Origin: Candidatus Melainabacteria bacterium
Lineage (GTDB): Bacteria > Actinomycetota > Actinomycetes > Mycobacteriales > Pseudonocardiaceae
DNA length: 6,089 nt
Assembly (NCBI GenBank): GCA_903970565.1
Contig: CAJCJE010000896.1
Coordinates: 1-6,089, forward strand
Direction: 5' to 3'
In this document: piece by piece, positions 5,875 through 6,089 of the stretch
How positions within the stretch are numbered: position 1 is the first letter of the stretch
Layout: each line of letters opens with the position of its first letter
The notes under the pieces: generated by a model
What the model was told of the DNA's origin: nothing
The model's input: the letters and a program-made list of their open reading frames with translations, nothing else
The model's database searches: none
Position numbers and translations under genes: made by a program

Positions 5875-6089
5875 CGGCCGGCCCGGGCGGTGTCGAGGGT
5901 GGCCAGCAGGAGACCGATCGGGCCGTTGAGGAGCGCGCACAGGGTCTTCACGGCGTGCTGGGCCGTGGCGGTGTCCGGGACGCCCGAGCGGTAGCGCGGG
6001 GTTGGCAGGACGTCGGCCGTGATGGGGATACGGACGGTCAGCGTGGTGTAGGCGGTAAGGCGGTCGTTGGTCCAGGGTTCGGCCCAGGC
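5871..6089 (-). CDS. unrecognised gene upstream of rep, C-terminal 72 residues
   Basis: An open minus-strand frame enters from the right edge and ends at TGA 5873-5871. Third positions are strongly C/G, and the stop overlaps the rep start (ATGA), so it is probably a real coupled gene. The visible part begins AWAEPWTNDRLTAY, has a beta-like TLTVRIPITADV (about 16-27), and ends in a helix-like hydrophobic stretch (LCALLNGPIGLLLATLD, about 50-66). I do not recognise the family. In AICEs the gene before rep is often a small hypothetical or spread-type protein, but nothing here shows that. No start codon is visible. Confidence 0.75.
   Translation of the reverse strand, partial: AWAEPWTNDRLTAYTTLTVRIPITADVLPTPRYRSGVPDTATAQHAVKTLCALLNGPIGLLLATLDTARAGR

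Larger units (their letters stand above)
3091..6089. mobile_element. left end of an AICE-like integrative element at tRNA-Asn
   Basis: The order tRNA, att, int, xis, rep with all genes pointing to the tRNA is the layout of pSAM2-type actinomycete integrative and conjugative elements. What is seen: a tyrosine integrase, a MerR-like excisionase, and a RepSA-like initiator in one overlapping operon, plus the 3' end of another coupled gene. What is missing, and expected to the right, are a TraB/FtsK-like DNA translocase, spread proteins, regulators and the second att site. Rep makes a plain prophage less likely. Transfer ability is inferred, not seen. Confidence 0.82.

Noticed and set aside
5875..5940. 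An upstream start for rep giving 22 more residues.
   Set aside because: The added residues are low-complexity Pro/Arg and overlap the upstream coding frame; the ATGA start at 5874 is better placed.
4846..5994. A 382-aa plus-strand open frame opposite rep.
   Set aside because: It is Gly/Val/Asp-rich and lies antisense to a gene with clear HUH motifs. Long antisense frames are expected from G/C-biased third positions.
3091..6089. CRISPR arrays, insertion sequences or a prophage interpretation of the element.
   Set aside because: No regularly spaced repeats or transposase motifs are visible, and a RepSA-like initiator coupled to xis and int points to an AICE rather than a phage, although the far side is unseen.

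Overview
The window reads as high-G+C actinomycete chromosome running into the left end of an integrated mobile element. The evidence for an actinomycete is the strong G/C bias at third codon positions, a DnaG primase of actinobacterial type, a small YtxH-like protein of a kind common in this phylum, and a RepSA-type replication module that is typical of actinomycete integrative and conjugative elements (AICEs). The genus cannot be fixed from the sequence; a Nocardia- or Pseudonocardiales-like host is a guess.

Positions 1-3090 are chromosomal. They hold the C-terminal 373 codons of dnaG, a 202-aa conserved-looking hypothetical protein overlapping the dnaG stop by one base, a promoter region with a 12-bp palindrome, tam (trans-aconitate 2-methyltransferase), a hairpin between convergent genes, a 64-aa YtxH-like protein on the minus strand, and a tRNA-Asn(GTT) gene.

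Positions 3091-6089 are best read as one end of an AICE inserted at the tRNA-Asn gene. Just past the tRNA lie a perfect 13-bp hairpin and three CCATG words spaced about one helical turn apart. Four minus-strand genes then point back toward the tRNA. In transcription order they are the 3' end of an unrecognised gene (cut by the right edge), a RepSA-like HUH replication initiator, a 58-aa MerR-like excisionase, and a tyrosine integrase. All three junctions overlap (ATGA, ATGA, TGATG), so the set looks like one translationally coupled operon. The overlaps also give the start codons of rep and int.

How the parts should work together is taken from the pSAM2 paradigm: Int and Xis move the element in and out of the tRNA 3' end, and Rep copies the excised circle by rolling-circle replication. 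The transfer (FtsK/TraB-like), spread and regulatory genes and the second att site should lie beyond position 6089 and cannot be confirmed here. No gene-free stretch exceeds 300 bases; the longest are 1731-1854 and 2873-3017.
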